From Haloferacaceae archaeon (GTDB lineage Archaea; Halobacteriota; Halobacteria; Halobacteriales; Haloferacaceae), in the NCBI GenBank assembly GCA_003554115.1, contig PWFE01000164.1, positions 1-11,074 on the forward strand: a DNA stretch of 11,074 nucleotides, given 5' to 3'. The stretch's first letter is position 1. Each line of letters starts with the position of its first letter. The notes beneath the pieces are model-generated. The model saw only the letters and a program-made list of their open reading frames with translations, was not told where the DNA came from and did not search any database. Of the stretch, positions 1 to 5,718 are shown in pieces. Both the position numbers and the translations under genes were made by a program.

Positions 1-1
1 C

Positions 2-22
2 GAACGTGACGCCGAGCAGTGA
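2..22 (+). CDS. 3' end of an upstream gene (partial)
   Basis: The first bases read in frame as ...ERDAEQ followed by TGA at 20-22. That TGA overlaps the GTG start of the next gene (GTG at 19-21), the GTGA arrangement typical of translationally coupled haloarchaeal operons. Only about six residues are visible, so the product cannot be named. The inference that it is coding rests on the overlap alone. Confidence 0.45.
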   Translation, partial: ERDAEQ

Positions 23-393
23 CGACCGACTCACACCCGCCGCGAGACCTCCATATCGAGGCAGATCTGACGGTTGGACTCGCCTCTTCGACCCTCCGAA
101 TACACTCGACTGATACCGTGCTGTACGTCGACGCCAGAAGCGTAGCCGCACTCAGAGAACTCCGGGCGGCCGCCGAGACCAAGCCAGTCGACGCACTTCG
201 AACACTGGGTATCGAAAGCTCGTTTGCAATCGAGACACCGATTGTCATCCGGGTTCGTGGCATCCCGGTTGCAGCCACCCGGCCAGGCAAACCGGTGGGT
301 CGACTCGCCGAGTGGCTCGGAACCACTCCGTTTTCGCCCAAGCCGTGGGGGATCGTACGAGCGGTCGGCCGAACGTTCCTCACTCGCGAGTAA
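19..393 (+). CDS. Hypothetical haloarchaeal protein, 124 aa
   Basis: The product is not recognised. The start is GTG at 19: an in-frame stop at 7-9 excludes a longer form, and the GTG overlaps the TGA of the upstream gene, so the two are probably cotranscribed and coupled. The protein is soluble, with no signal peptide or membrane segment. It looks like an alpha/beta fold: strands around residues 20-40 (VGLASSTLRIHST, TVLYVDA), a helix around 41-53, and hydrophobic strand-like stretches around 70-85 (FAIETPIVIRVRGIPVA). The C-terminus is unusually basic for this window (GKPVGRLAEWLG, a PKPWG segment, AVGRTFLTRE). No catalytic motif or metal-binding cluster is visible. It ends in TAA and is convergent with the 200-aa gene on the other strand, 28 bp away. 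Confidence 0.7.
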   Translation: MTTDSHPPRDLHIEADLTVGLASSTLRIHSTDTVLYVDARSVAALRELRAAAETKPVDALRTLGIESSFAIETPIVIRVRGIPVAATRPGKPVGRLAEWLGTTPFSPKPWGIVRAVGRTFLTRE

Positions 394-421
394 GGCTACT
401 GGGTAGTAGAGTTATAAACCC
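394..421. other. Convergent spacer with small dyad and TTATAA box
   Basis: This 28-bp gap between two convergent stop codons holds a dyad at 396-409 (CTACT, 4-nt loop, AGTAG) followed by TTATAA at 412-417. The dyad may be a weak bidirectional terminator. The TTATAA box reads as TATA-like on both strands and could instead start antisense transcripts. Neither role can be decided from sequence. Confidence 0.3.
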
Positions 422-1024
422 TCAACGGTCGACACAGCCAGCGATCAGCCCGCGCAGTTTCTCGCGGGCCGCCGCTGGATCGATACTTTCGGTGAGCGCC
501 CTGACAACTTCGATTGGACCGCTGGTGGGTCGACCGGGATATGCGCCACCGGCAAGTCGGTAGCCCTCGTCAGCCCAAACGACGAGAGACGCCTCAATCG
601 GAAGGCACAGCGAATCAGCCCGGCTCTCAATATCGAGATCAAGTCGCGCGGTGTACCGAAACCGACGGGCCTTCGTAGAGCCTAGCGAGACTGAATTGCT
701 GGTTTCGGTTTCGATCTGTGTTAGCCCCCGACCTGACAGTCGCTCAACGAACGCGCGGTCGACTCGGTTTCGGATCAACGACGTGAGCACTGGATTCGGG
801 GGTTGGGATGGCTCAAGTTGGATGCGGCTGGCAAAAAAGAACTGCCACGGATGATCAACACCGCAGCGTTCGAACACCTGTTTGCGCCTGATTGACTCCT
901 CGTAGACAACGGTGTGGGTGTACGCCGAGACTACCGGCGTCGAAAACGGCGAGTCGACTGCTTGGTCAGTCTGCCGCCAGTCGGCCAACAGCTCGTCGGG
1001 CACCGCTGGCGGCGGAATCTCCAT
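422..1024 (-). CDS. Hypothetical haloarchaeal protein in tfs operon, 200 aa
   Basis: I do not recognise the family with confidence. The ATG at 1024 lies 2 bp past the tfs stop, so it is almost certainly read from the same mRNA. The first 40 residues are proline-rich and polar and probably extended. Residues 45-60 contain RRKQVFERCGVDHPWQFFF, with the strand-like segment FFFASRIQLEP after it. Residues 110-165 look beta-rich (RFRYTARLDLDIE, then LPIEASLVVWADEGYRLAGGAYP). A C-terminal helix around 175-195 (AAAREKLRGLIAGCVDR) closes the chain. No signal peptide, membrane segment or zinc knuckle is visible. The coupling to tfs hints at a role near transcription, but that is inference from position only. 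Confidence 0.75.
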   Translation of the reverse strand: MEIPPPAVPDELLADWRQTDQAVDSPFSTPVVSAYTHTVVYEESIRRKQVFERCGVDHPWQFFFASRIQLEPSQPPNPVLTSLIRNRVDRAFVERLSGRGLTQIETETSNSVSLGSTKARRFRYTARLDLDIESRADSLCLPIEASLVVWADEGYRLAGGAYPGRPTSGPIEVVRALTESIDPAAAREKLRGLIAGCVDR

Positions 1025-1026
1025 GC

Positions 1027-1347
1027 TTAGTGGTCGTCCTCACGCCACTTGTGTTCACACTGTGTACAGACGAAAAACCGGGTCTCGCTTTCGTCCGCGG
1101 ATCGAATCTGTTGCATGTACCAGTAGGCCTGGTCGTTCTCACACTGCGGACAGTGGGCAGTCGTCGTCGGCAGCCCCTTGTCTTCGGCGTCGCTGACGTC
1201 GACAATTTCTGAGTCCTCTTGGCCCTGTGTCGTGACCATCCCAGCCTCTTTGGCCTCATCACGCAGTTTTTCGAACCCACAGGAATCACAGATCCAGTGG
1301 TCGCCCTCCGTCTTCATCATCGAACCGCAGTCATCACAGAACTCCAT
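1027..1347 (-). CDS. tfs: Transcription factor S (TFIIS-like cleavage factor)
   Basis: Archaeal TFS stimulates the intrinsic RNA-cleavage activity of RNA polymerase, rescuing backtracked complexes and improving fidelity. At 106 aa the length fits the family. The N-terminal zinc ribbon has C4/C7 and C20/C23 (CDDC, CDSC). The C-terminal ribbon has C66/C69 and C94/C97 (CPQC, CTQC). The conserved acidic pair D85-E86 sits in IRSADESETRFF, the hairpin that enters the polymerase secondary channel. Both ribbons and the acidic tip are intact, so this looks like the active cleavage factor rather than an inhibitory paralogue. A TATA-like ATTTAAGTAT at 1371-1380 lies about 28 nt before the ATG, so it has its own leaderless promoter despite the same-strand DUF5789-like gene 48 bp upstream. 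Confidence 0.96.
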   Translation of the reverse strand: MEFCDDCGSMMKTEGDHWICDSCGFEKLRDEAKEAGMVTTQGQEDSEIVDVSDAEDKGLPTTTAHCPQCENDQAYWYMQQIRSADESETRFFVCTQCEHKWREDDH

Positions 1348-1370
1348 TAGCGGAGTGAAAATGGACTTGC

Positions 1371-1380
1371 ATACTTAAAT
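1371..1380 (-). promoter_or_regulatory. TATA-like box of tfs
   Basis: On the minus strand this reads ATTTAAGTAT, centred about 28 nt before the tfs ATG at 1347. The spacing matches a haloarchaeal promoter producing a leaderless or near-leaderless mRNA. The assignment is by position and base composition only. Confidence 0.55.
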
Positions 1381-1395
1381 AACAGGTTTGGGCGA

Positions 1396-1653
1396 TCAGG
1401 CGTCGCCGTCGGACTGGCCGGGTTCGCCGACAGCCTCGATCGGCATCACGTTGTTTAGTTCGGTACACAGATCGTCGCCCGACTCAAACCGCTCGCGGTC
1501 GGTAGCAGCGATTAACTCGCCGAGGTTAGCCTCGCCGTCGGCCAAAACCAGCGTCACGTCGTCGAACGCGTCTGCGGCGTCGACTCTGGGTTGTGGATAC
1601 TCGAGACGGTCGAGCACGTTTTGTACACGGTTGATTTTGATTCTGTCTGTCAC
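1396..1653 (-). CDS. DUF5789-like small haloarchaeal protein, 85 aa
   Basis: This is a small acidic protein starting MTDRIKINRVQNVLDRLEYP. The opening, a helix with VQNVLDRLEYPQPR followed by a short strand DVTLVLADGEANLGELI and a helix around ERFESGDDL, resembles the haloarchaeal DUF5789 proteins. These have a DUF2795-like helical core and no assigned function. The assignment is from memory of family sequences and is moderate. The start is GTG at 1653; there is no better in-frame start. The gene is divergent from the DUF5797-type gene (111 bp between starts) and lies 48 bp before tfs on the same strand. No well-spaced TATA box was seen for it: GTTATA at about 1660-1665 is too close to the start. 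Confidence 0.8.
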   Translation of the reverse strand: MTDRIKINRVQNVLDRLEYPQPRVDAADAFDDVTLVLADGEANLGELIAATDRERFESGDDLCTELNNVMPIEAVGEPGQSDGDA

Positions 1654-1736
1654 AGCGTCTATAACGGTTCCACACGACTTAGCCGCTCTGGGGGGTTTCC
1701 TGACAGTATCACAGGCGAGAAGAAACCCGGAACCCC

Positions 1737-1742
1737 ATTATA
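1737..1742 (+). promoter_or_regulatory. TATA-like box of the DUF5797-type gene
   Basis: ATTATA lies about 25 nt before the ATG at 1765, the spacing expected for a leaderless mRNA. This supports choosing that ATG over the longer open frame that begins at 1591. Confidence 0.55.
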
Positions 1743-1764
1743 CGAGGCGGTACAAACAGCCGCT

Positions 1765-2280
1765 ATGAGCCTCACGGACGACGAGTTGGACCGGTTGGGT
1801 GATATCGTCGAACTCCAGCCAACGAAGAACAAGGAGCTACAGGACCGCTGGGAGCTCGACAGCGGCAGCGAAGTCCACCAGTATCTTGAAGGCCACCTCA
1901 AGGAGTACTACTTTCGAGACGACAACAGCCTTATCCGGTCGACGGCTGAGGCGGTCGAACTCACGGGCGTCGAACCCGGTGTCGAACCCCCAACTGAGGG
2001 CCAAGGCACCGACGAACCGCCGAGCCAGATTCGTGTTTCCGAACTCGAATCGCAGGTGTTCGCGGTTGTTGCCGGCCCCGACGAGCGATCCGAGAGCGTC
2101 GTTAGCGTGCTCAACAGCCTCCGTGAGGCGTACGATGTCGACCCCGAGGCTGGCGATGTCCGCCGAGCCCTCCAGAGTCTCAAACGAAAGGGTGTGATCG
2201 AAGTAATTTATCGAACGGTTCCCACGTTCCGGCTCTGTGTTGAGCGCGATGCGGTTGCCGTCGAGTCGACCGACGAGTAG
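1765..2280 (+). CDS. DUF5797-type winged-helix protein, 171 aa
   Basis: The open frame extends upstream to 1591, but the ATG at 1765 (MSLTDDELDRLGDIVELQPT) is preferred. It follows a TATA box at leaderless spacing, and the upstream extension would run antisense into the DUF5789-like gene. The N-terminal part (residues 5-65) looks like a helix-turn-helix unit: ELDRLGDIVELQPTKNKELQ, then GSEVHQYLEGHLKEYYFRDD. A polar proline/glutamate linker covers about 68-88. Residues 92-158 form a second winged-helix-like unit, with RRALQSLKRKGVIEVIYRTV as the recognition helix and wing. The sequence fits the haloarchaeal DUF5797 family as I recall it. A DNA-binding regulatory role is inferred from the fold; no target is evident. 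It ends 28 bp from the convergent DUF5787-type gene. Confidence 0.85.
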   Translation: MSLTDDELDRLGDIVELQPTKNKELQDRWELDSGSEVHQYLEGHLKEYYFRDDNSLIRSTAEAVELTGVEPGVEPPTEGQGTDEPPSQIRVSELESQVFAVVAGPDERSESVVSVLNSLREAYDVDPEAGDVRRALQSLKRKGVIEVIYRTVPTFRLCVERDAVAVESTDE

Positions 2281-2318
2281 CCGTCGACTTACTCGCTGTA
2301 GTCAGTGACTACTCGTCG
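2270..2318. repeat. Nested inverted repeats across two convergent stops
   Basis: CGACGAGTAG at 2270-2279 and its exact reverse complement CTACTCGTCG at 2309-2318 flank the spacer between two convergent genes. They arise because both proteins end in D-E-stop with the same codons. Inside lies a perfect dyad, GTAGTC-AGT-GACTAC (2298-2312), whose right arm overlaps the DUF5787 stop. The two structures compete for the CTAC at 2309-2312. A bidirectional terminator or a 3'-end RNA structure is possible; there is no strong T-run after it. Confidence 0.5.
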
Positions 2319-3298
2319 ATGGCTTCCGGTGAGTGCCTGTTTTCTCTTGTTGCCCGATCCCCCAGCAGCCGTTTGATACCCTTTCCGGGGCCGCCCTCAA
2401 TCGGCCACCCACGGGTCCGCCACGTAGGTGGTTCGGGCTGGAAATCCCGACAGCCGCCCGAACAGACCGCAGCGGACTGATGGCATTGTTTGGCTGCACA
2501 CCACGGCAACAGCGCCCGCCCACTGCGACGCAGTTCGAAAAACCGACAGTCCGGCCGCATCGTCTCGTGGTAGCTGCGCCAGCCCCGACCGTAGGCCCGC
2601 TCGGCGAGTTCGAGTCGTCGTCCGATTCGATGCTCGCTTTCGTCGGTCGACAGCCGTGTTGGATACCACTCGACGCTGGCCGAATCGGCCGTAACTCCGT
2701 TCTCGAATTCGGTTGTCAGAATACCGGCCTCGACTGGGAGTGACTCTAGCAGGGCGGGTTCGACACGCCGGCCGGTTTGTTCGGTTGCGACCCACACTTC
2801 GTCTGCGAGACCAGTCTCAACATCGTGCTGTAGCTGGTCGGCCAACTGTCGAGCTGCACTCGCATCCAGATCGGGTTTGTTCTCGATGGCGATCAGTCGA
2901 CGCACCCAGTCGGGATACGGCCTGATGCGTTTGATCTGGATACGGTTGCCATCTTTTCGTTTGTCGACGATACCGCGAGCGGCTGCACGGTGAATTGCCT
3001 CCCGAACGTACCGCCACGGGTAGCCCGGATCGGGCAACGCATCACGATAGTAACTCCATTCGACGGGTGCGTTGCGGACGATATGAAGCAGATCGGACTC
3101 AAGCTCGCGGTCGCCGAACTGGTGGCGAACGGCGAGGGCTGCGGGGTCGACCTCAACGACAACCGTATCCCAGCGTCGGCTGGCAGTCCCGAGCTGTCGA
3201 GCAACGAGGTGGGCGCAGGTGGTTGGCTCTGCAGGCGGCCACGTGAGTTCGGCCCAGCGGCATACCTGTAACTCGTAGATGAACTCCGAGGAGGCCAC
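2309..3298 (-). CDS. DUF5787-type protein, possible PD-(D/E)XK nuclease
   Basis: This 329-aa protein resembles the haloarchaeal DUF5787 family, which has no established function. The GTG start at 3298 lies 3 bp past the Nudix stop, so the two form an operon. Residues 43-51 form a hydrophobic strand with acidic residues (WDTVVVEVD). Residues 62-125 look like a winged-helix insert (ELESDLLHIVRNAP, then YVREAIHRAAARGIVDKR). Residues 133-143 read RRLIAIENKPD, an E139-x-K141 strand. After it come a helix with Q151 and Q155 and a strand, DEVWVAT. This D...ExK...Q order is that of PD-(D/E)XK nucleases. Cysteines occur at C13 and C28 and as C251, C267, C272, C279 and C283, recalling the N- and C-terminal split Fe-S cysteines of Cas4/AddB-type nucleases. 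The nuclease and Fe-S readings are inference; the family name is from memory. Confidence 0.85.
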   Translation of the reverse strand: MASSEFIYELQVCRWAELTWPPAEPTTCAHLVARQLGTASRRWDTVVVEVDPAALAVRHQFGDRELESDLLHIVRNAPVEWSYYRDALPDPGYPWRYVREAIHRAAARGIVDKRKDGNRIQIKRIRPYPDWVRRLIAIENKPDLDASAARQLADQLQHDVETGLADEVWVATEQTGRRVEPALLESLPVEAGILTTEFENGVTADSASVEWYPTRLSTDESEHRIGRRLELAERAYGRGWRSYHETMRPDCRFFELRRSGRALLPWCAAKQCHQSAAVCSGGCRDFQPEPPTWRTRGWPIEGGPGKGIKRLLGDRATRENRHSPEAIDE

Positions 3299-3301
3299 GC
3301 C

Positions 3302-3745
3302 CTAAATGTACTCGCCCTCTTCGTCTTTGAGCTCCTCTAAAAACTCGTGGGCCTCTTCGAGAATCTCGCGCGGACCGTCTTGGGTGATCGTGTTGAGTGC
3401 CTGCTCGTAGTCGCGCCACTGCAGGTCGCGGTGTTCTTTCGAGAGTTCCGCACTCGCCTCGAAGGAGTGGGCAATAAACAGGTGGACTGTTTTGTGAATC
3501 GTCTTGCCGCTGGCCTGAAAGACGTAGTCGTACTCCTCGCGGAAGCCGTTGATAAGTCTGAACTCCTCGATTCCGGCTTCCTCCGTTACTTCTCTGATTG
3601 CAGTTTGCTGGAGCTCCTCATCCTGTTCGACCCCGCCTTTGGGAAACTCCCAGTCTCCCGGACGGCTTTTAAGGAGCAGATACTCCCGTCGGCCGCGGGT
3701 GTCGCGGAAGAGGATTGCACCAGCACTTGTCGCCTCGACCGTCAT
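3302..3745 (-). CDS. Nudix hydrolase (diadenosine-tetraphosphatase-like)
   Basis: This 147-aa protein carries a complete Nudix box, GX5EX7REUXEEXGU. G37 begins it, E43 is the first glutamate, and R51-E52-V53-T54-E55-E56-A57-G58-I59 closes it, giving the Mg-binding glutamates. The preceding KSRPGDWEFPKGG resembles archaeal and eukaryotic Ap4A hydrolases, so cleavage of dinucleoside polyphosphates or related nucleotides is likely; the substrate cannot be fixed from sequence. The N-terminal TSAGAILFRD strand is typical of the fold. The ATG at 3745 is supported by a plausible TATA-like CTTAACA about 26 nt upstream. The gene leads an operon with the DUF5787-type gene 3 bp downstream. If the latter is a nuclease, the pair could join nucleotide clean-up with DNA processing, but that is speculative. 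Confidence 0.94.
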   Translation of the reverse strand: MTVEATSAGAILFRDTRGRREYLLLKSRPGDWEFPKGGVEQDEELQQTAIREVTEEAGIEEFRLINGFREEYDYVFQASGKTIHKTVHLFIAHSFEASAELSKEHRDLQWRDYEQALNTITQDGPREILEEAHEFLEELKDEEGEYI

Positions 3746-3767
3746 TAGAAACGGGTATGCGACCGCA

Positions 3768-3774
3768 TGTTAAG
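3768..3774 (-). promoter_or_regulatory. TATA-like box of the Nudix gene
   Basis: On the minus strand this reads CTTAACA, about 26 nt before the ATG at 3745. It is a poorer match than the other TATA boxes in the window, and the spacing is the main support. Confidence 0.4.
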
Positions 3775-3850
3775 AGGGTATCGGACGCCATACCAGTCGA
3801 CCACTGTGAGTACGGAACGCTGTCGACGGCCTTTCTCCGTCGGCCCGCTA

Positions 3851-3886
3851 GTAGTCGATATCTACAGCATGGTAGCCAGTGGCTAC
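3851..3886. promoter_or_regulatory. Pair of 15-bp dyads, operator-like
   Basis: GTAGTCGATATCTAC (3851-3865) and GTAGCCAGTGGCTAC (3872-3886) both have GTAG...CTAC ends, are 15 bp long, and start exactly 21 bp apart, which is two helical turns. The second has perfect 6-bp arms around AGT. They lie in the 234-bp spacer between the divergent Nudix (start 3745) and S10-like (start 3980) genes. GATTAATC at 3888-3895, just to their right, could be a TATA element for a rightward transcript with a leader of about 65 nt. The arrangement resembles a tandem operator. The rest of the spacer (3746-3850 and 3896-3979) shows no convincing gene. Confidence 0.45.
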
Positions 3887-3979
3887 TGATTAATCGACTG
3901 CACCTTGTGCGAGTCGTTCGCACTCGACCGAGCGGTAGATGCGTTTTTGGTGCTTGCGGCCACAGATGGCTGTAGATCA

Positions 3980-4312
3980 ATGACCTTCGTCACCAAACTC
4001 ACCTTCCAGTCGGGCGACCGGGCAGTCCTCGAAGACACTGTTGATTCGTTGAAACAAAAGGTCGAACGCAAGGGCGGCCAGTGTAAGGGTCCTCACACCT
4101 CGCCGGTCGAACGGATTCGCGTCCCGCAGTATCGCACGCTTCAGCCCGGCCAGACGTTTTCGGGATGGGATTATGCCGTTTACGAACGCCGCCTCGACAT
4201 CCACGGTGCCGACCATATCGCCCGCGAGATCGGCCATCAGGAGTTTCCCAACTCGGTTCACGTCGAGATCGAAGTCGAACAGAAAAAACCGCTCGGCCAC
4301 AACCAGAACTAG
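3980..4312 (+). CDS. S10-like ribosomal protein paralogue (uS10 family)
   Basis: This 110-aa protein has the S10 layout. An N-terminal strand, MTFVTKLTFQSGD, is followed by a helix (residues 16-31) and a KGPHTSPVERIRVPQ segment, which matches the GPxPLPT...VP loop of S10. YERRLDI matches the conserved R-x-IDI strand, and the chain ends in a strand, HVEIEVEQKK. Canonical archaeal rps10 normally sits with the elongation factor 1A gene; this one stands alone. It looks like the divergent second S10-type protein (annotated uS10/mL48-type) found in haloarchaea, and its role in the ribosome or in transcription antitermination is unknown. The ATG at 3980 is chosen because family members begin with the first strand; an in-frame extension to 3905 has only a TTG start and unlikely content. 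Confidence 0.85.
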   Translation: MTFVTKLTFQSGDRAVLEDTVDSLKQKVERKGGQCKGPHTSPVERIRVPQYRTLQPGQTFSGWDYAVYERRLDIHGADHIAREIGHQEFPNSVHVEIEVEQKKPLGHNQN

Positions 4313-4347
4313 CTGCCGTCGACGACCGAGAGGCCAGTCATTACAGC

Positions 4348-4355
4348 TTTATTTT
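4348..4355 (+). promoter_or_regulatory. TATA-like box of the M20 amidohydrolase gene
   Basis: TTTATTTT is centred about 25 nt before the ATG at 4377. It supports that start and a leaderless mRNA separate from the S10-like gene. Confidence 0.6.
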
Positions 4356-4376
4356 CTCTCAGCGTCTGCTGGTAGT

Positions 4377-5687
4377 ATGAGCGATTCAGCCGCCCCACTC
4401 GATTCGGGGCTCCGCGAACTCCGCCGGGAACTCCACCAACACCCCGAGCCTGCGTGGTGTGAGTTTTATACCACTGCCCGCCTGATCGATGCTCTCCGCG
4501 AGCGCGACGTCGATATCCACTACGGCCGTGACATTCACGCCGCCAACCAGCGACTCAACGTGCCCGACGAGTCGACCCGTGCTGAGTGGGCCGACCGTGC
4601 TCGCGAAGCTGGAGCCGACGAAGCGACTGTCGAGGAGATTAGGGAGGGCTTTACCGGCGCAGTCGCCGTCTTCGAGCGCGGTGAGGGACCCACCGTTGCA
4701 CTGCGGGTCGACATCGACGCGCTGCCGATTACCGAGGCCGACACCCCCTCGCATCATCCCGCATCCGAGGGGTATCGGTCGGAAAACGAGGGTTACATGC
4801 ACGCCTGCGGCCACGACGCCCACGCGACTATCGGTTTGGGCGTCCTCGATGCGATCATCGACAGCGACTTTTCGGGCACGTTCAAACTTATTTTCCAGCC
4901 CAGCGAAGAACAGATCTCGGGAGCAAAGCCGATAGCCGAATCCGGTATCATCGACGACGTCGACCACCTGCTCGCACTGCACATTGGTCTTGATCATCCG
5001 TCTGGGCAGGTCGTCGCCGGCATCGACGACTTTCTGGCAGTCACGCAGTTCCGCGTCGACTTCGAGGGTGAATCAGCCCATGCCGGAGCCCGCCCGGAGG
5101 ACGGCGCAAACGCGGTTCAGGCGATGGCAGCGGCCATCCAGAATCTCTACGGCATCCCCCGGCACGCTGATGGGGCGACCCGCGTCAACGCCGGCCGAGT
5201 CGGCGGCGGCACCGCCGATAACATCATCCCCGAACACGCTTTTATCAAAGGCGAGGTCCGCGGCGAGACAACCGACCTTATGCGGTATATGTGGGCGGCC
5301 GCCCAGCGCGTTATCGATTCGGCCGCCGAAATGCACGGCTGCGAAGCCGACATCGAGATGCTTGGCGAAGCTCCGAGTGCCGAAAGCGACCAAGCGTTGG
5401 TCGACATCGTCGCCGACGTTGCCGGTCGAACGGCCGGCGTCGAGGAGGTTATCGAGCGCGACAGTCTCGGCGGCAGCGAAGACGCTACGTTCCTGATGCA
5501 GCACGTTCAGAACCAAGGTGGGCTCGCCGCCTATGTCGGCGTCGGCACCGACCACCCTGGCGGCCACCACACCCCGACGTTCGACGTCGACGAACAGGAT
5601 ATCGCCGTCGCTGTCGAGGTGCTATCCGGGGCCGTCGAAGCGATTGCTGCAACCGATGGTGGCCAGCGTGGCCACGACGAGAGTTAA
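4377..5687 (+). CDS. M20 family amidohydrolase, AbgA-like
   Basis: This 436-aa protein is a zinc-dependent amidohydrolase of the M20D/AbgA type, which cleaves amide bonds of N-acylated or N-aroyl amino acids such as p-aminobenzoyl-glutamate. It opens with LRRELHQHPEPAWCEF, the family start. Residues 60-95 hold the helical insert ending EGFTGAVAVFERG, characteristic of the AbgA branch. RVDIDALPI is at 110-118. Metal-site residues are visible: HACGHDAHA (C144, H146), PSEE (E177-E178), LHIG (H202) and GGHH (H397-H398). The lid/dimerisation domain covers about 221-330 (RVDFEGESAHAGARPEDGANA). The ATG at 4377 is supported by the TATA box and by family starts; a longer frame from 4173 would overlap the S10-like gene. 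The true substrate in this organism is unknown. The carbonic anhydrase gene follows 31 bp later with its own TATA box. Confidence 0.93.
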   Translation: MSDSAAPLDSGLRELRRELHQHPEPAWCEFYTTARLIDALRERDVDIHYGRDIHAANQRLNVPDESTRAEWADRAREAGADEATVEEIREGFTGAVAVFERGEGPTVALRVDIDALPITEADTPSHHPASEGYRSENEGYMHACGHDAHATIGLGVLDAIIDSDFSGTFKLIFQPSEEQISGAKPIAESGIIDDVDHLLALHIGLDHPSGQVVAGIDDFLAVTQFRVDFEGESAHAGARPEDGANAVQAMAAAIQNLYGIPRHADGATRVNAGRVGGGTADNIIPEHAFIKGEVRGETTDLMRYMWAAAQRVIDSAAEMHGCEADIEMLGEAPSAESDQALVDIVADVAGRTAGVEEVIERDSLGGSEDATFLMQHVQNQGGLAAYVGVGTDHPGGHHTPTFDVDEQDIAVAVEVLSGAVEAIAATDGGQRGHDES

Positions 5688-5691
5688 CACC

Positions 5692-5699
5692 TTTATGTA
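5692..5699 (+). promoter_or_regulatory. TATA-like box of the carbonic anhydrase gene
   Basis: TTTATGTA begins 4 nt after the stop of the M20 gene and is centred about 24 nt before the ATG at 5719, so the carbonic anhydrase can be transcribed independently as a leaderless mRNA. Confidence 0.6.
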
Positions 5700-5718
5700 C
5701 TGATACTGACCCTCAGAT

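Noticed and set aside
2309..3745. Reading Nudix plus DUF5787 as a defence system
   Set aside because: A nuclease-like protein beside a nucleotide hydrolase is suggestive, but there is no sensor, helicase or other defence neighbour, and DUF5787-type proteins appear to me to be widespread haloarchaeal proteins rather than sporadic ones. Kept only as a nuclease hypothesis.
3806..3889. A 27-codon ORF starting GTG (MSTERCRRPF...) that spans both 15-bp dyads in frame
   Set aside because: It has no well-spaced TATA box (the nearest T/A-rich stretch is about 33 nt upstream) and no recognisable composition. The dyads explain the apparent V-V-D-I-Y / V-A-S-G-Y peptide repeat better than coding does. 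It would revive if homologues kept the frame.
4173..4376. N-terminal extension of the M20 amidohydrolase frame
   Set aside because: It overlaps the S10-like gene, is S/R-rich, and lies upstream of the TATA box. Family proteins start at the LRRELHQHPEP helix, matching the ATG at 4377.
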